Shown: in pieces, positions 6,308 to 7,617 of the stretch
How the letters are laid out: each line of letters begins with the position of its first letter
Position numbering within the stretch: position 1 is the first letter of the stretch
Source: Paucimonas sp.
GTDB lineage: Bacteria > Pseudomonadota > Gammaproteobacteria > Burkholderiales > Burkholderiaceae_D
Assembly (NCBI GenBank): GCA_029266815.1
Contig: JAQSWC010000231.1
Location: forward strand, 1 to 7,617
Direction: 5' to 3'
Length of the DNA stretch: 7,617 nt
Made by a program: the position numbers and the translations under genes
Notes under the pieces: model-generated
The model's input: only the letters and a program-made list of their open reading frames with translations
Database searches by the model: none
What the model was told of the DNA's origin: nothing

Positions 6308-7617
6308 TCATTCACTGCCGTAGATCGCCTGTCCGCCGGTGTAGTTATCGAACTTGGTGTACTGGCCCAGGAAGGTCAGCCTTACTGCTCCGATCGGGCC
6401 GTTACGCTGCTTGCCGATGATGATTTCCGCAGTCCCCTTGTCTTGCGAGTCGGGATTGTAAACTTCATCGCGGTAAATAAACAAAATCACGTCGGCATCC
6501 TGCTCAATGGCGCCGGATTCACGCAAATCGGACATGACCGGGCGCTTGTTGGGCCGCTGCTCCAGTGAACGATTCAACTGAGACAACGCTATCACGGGGC
6601 AATTCAATTCCTTTGCCAGACCTTTCAGGTTTCGTGAAATTTCCGAAATCTCGGTAGCGCGGTTTTCTCCTGCAGAATTGGCCGACATCAGTTGCAGGTA
6701 ATCGATGATGATGAGGCCCAGCTTGCCGCACTGACGGGACAAGCGGCGCGCCCGAGCCCGGAGTTCAATCGAACTGAGCGCCGGCGTCTCGTCGATATAG
6801 AACTGCGAGTCGTTCATTTTCTGGATTGCATAGGTCAGCCGGGGCCAGTCTTCATCCACCAGGCGTCCGGTGCGCAAGCGATGCTGGTCCAGCCGACCGA
6901 CCGATCCCAGCATACGCATCGCAAGCTGGGTGCCGCCCATCTCCATGGAAAACACGGCCACCGGAAGACCGCTCTCGATCGCTACGTTTTCGCCGATATT
7001 GATGGAGAAAGCTGTCTTACCCATCGATGGGCGGCCCGCCACGATGATCAGATCACCTGGCTGCAGGCCGGAGGTCATCTTGTCGAGGTCGAGGAAGCCG
7101 GTAGGCACGCCGGTGATGTCGTTCTGGTTCTCGCGGCTGTAGAGTTCGTCGATGCGCTCGACCACCTGCGTCAGCAAGGGCTGGATTTCCTGGAAACCTT
7201 GCGCGCCTCTTGCGCCCTCTTCCGCGATTGCGAAAATCTTGGACTCGGCTTCATCCAGCAACTGCTTGACTTCCTTGCCCTGCGGGTTGAATGCCTGCCC
7301 GGAAATTTCATCCGAAACCGTAATTAGCTTGCGCAGTACGCCGCGGTCGCGAACGATTTCCGCGTAGCGGCGGATGTTGGCAGCAGACGGCGTGTTCTGA
7401 GCCAGTGCGTTCAGGTAGCCGAGCCCACCGACTTCCTCTGCCTTGCCGCCTGTACTCAAGGACTCGTATACGGTGATGACGTCTGCCGGTCTGCTGCTGT
7501 TTATCAGCTTGACAATATGTTGAAAAATGATGCGGTGGTCATATCGGTAAAAGTCGTCTTCGCCAATGAAATCGGCGATTCGATCCCAGGCAGCGTTATC
7601 CAGCAGCAATCCGCCTA
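6308..7617 (-). CDS. dnaB: Replicative DNA helicase DnaB, 5' end beyond the window
   Basis: DnaB is the hexameric helicase that unwinds DNA at the replication fork and recruits primase. The frame is open to the right edge and reads GGLLLDNAAWDR at the boundary, so about 25-30 N-terminal residues lie outside. The TTG at 7609 is an internal leucine codon, not a start. Counting from that leucine, the DnaB N-terminal domain covers about 1-105, a linker follows, and the RecA-like domain covers about 165-430. Walker A GRPSMGKT (192-199), IIIDYLQLM (300-308, Walker B), the LSQLNRSLEQR segment (342-352) and SDLRESGAIEQDAD (360-373) are all standard. No intein interrupts the P-loop or the other motifs. 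The C-terminus GGQAIYGSE ends at TGA 6308-6310. This is an ordinary chromosomal copy, not a phage-type helicase. Confidence 0.97.
   Translation of the reverse strand, partial: GGLLLDNAAWDRIADFIGEDDFYRYDHRIIFQHIVKLINSSRPADVITVYESLSTGGKAEEVGGLGYLNALAQNTPSAANIRRYAEIVRDRGVLRKLITVSDEISGQAFNPQGKEVKQLLDEAESKIFAIAEEGARGAQGFQEIQPLLTQVVERIDELYSRENQNDITGVPTGFLDLDKMTSGLQPGDLIIVAGRPSMGKTAFSINIGENVAIESGLPVAVFSMEMGGTQLAMRMLGSVGRLDQHRLRTGRLVDEDWPRLTYAIQKMNDSQFYIDETPALSSIELRARARRLSRQCGKLGLIIIDYLQLMSANSAGENRATEISEISRNLKGLAKELNCPVIALSQLNRSLEQRPNKRPVMSDLRESGAIEQDADVILFIYRDEVYNPDSQDKGTAEIIIGKQRNGPIGAVRLTFLGQYTKFDNYTGGQAIYGSE

Noticed and set aside
6692..7327. + strand open frame (211 codons) opposite dnaB
   Set aside because: Antisense to the conserved DnaB RecA-like domain and without domain features or start signals.
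7607..7609. TTG as a start codon for dnaB
   Set aside because: The frame continues to the window edge with the usual Gly-Gly-Leu-Leu-Leu DnaB sequence, so this codon is internal.
6308..7617. Intein or other insertion in dnaB, a common intein site
   Set aside because: The P-loop, Walker B and later motifs are contiguous with normal spacing.

Overview
The window looks like chromosomal DNA of a betaproteobacterium, probably order Burkholderiales and perhaps family Oxalobacteraceae. The basis is the style of the DnaB, PhoH-family and Pit proteins, the moderate-to-high GC coding sequence, and a gene order (peroxiredoxin-like tail, phoH, pit, DUF47 gene, dnaB) that I recall from such genomes. No homology search was possible, so this placement is an inference.

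Layout. Bases 1-41 hold the last 12 codons of a + strand gene, followed by a strong intrinsic terminator (81-132). A leader with a 7-bp hairpin then precedes a + strand PIN-PhoH ATPase gene (213-1868). The other four genes are on the - strand, so transcription runs from right to left: dnaB (enters at the right edge, ends at 6308), a PhoU-like DUF47 gene (6261-5635), a Pit-type phosphate transporter (5517-4510), and a large PAS-PAS-PAS-GGDEF-EAL gene (4340-1914). The last gene converges on phoH, and a GC-rich hairpin at their junction overlaps its stop codon. No mobile element, tRNA, rRNA or CRISPR array was seen.

Function. The DUF47 and pit genes form the familiar low-affinity phosphate uptake pair. 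PhoH, on the other side of the c-di-GMP gene, is a predicted RNA-acting ATPase whose family name comes from the phosphate regulon, although no Pho box is visible here. dnaB is the replicative helicase and is probably co-oriented by chance.

The most interesting object is the c-di-GMP gene. Its cyclase and phosphodiesterase motifs are all intact, but its first PAS domain is cut short and has no convincing start codon. Its EAL domain carries a run of eight G on the coding strand, where loss of one G creates an immediate stop. That could turn a dual-function enzyme into a cyclase-only one. I see no clear evidence of a wholly new system; the rest is ordinary housekeeping sequence.
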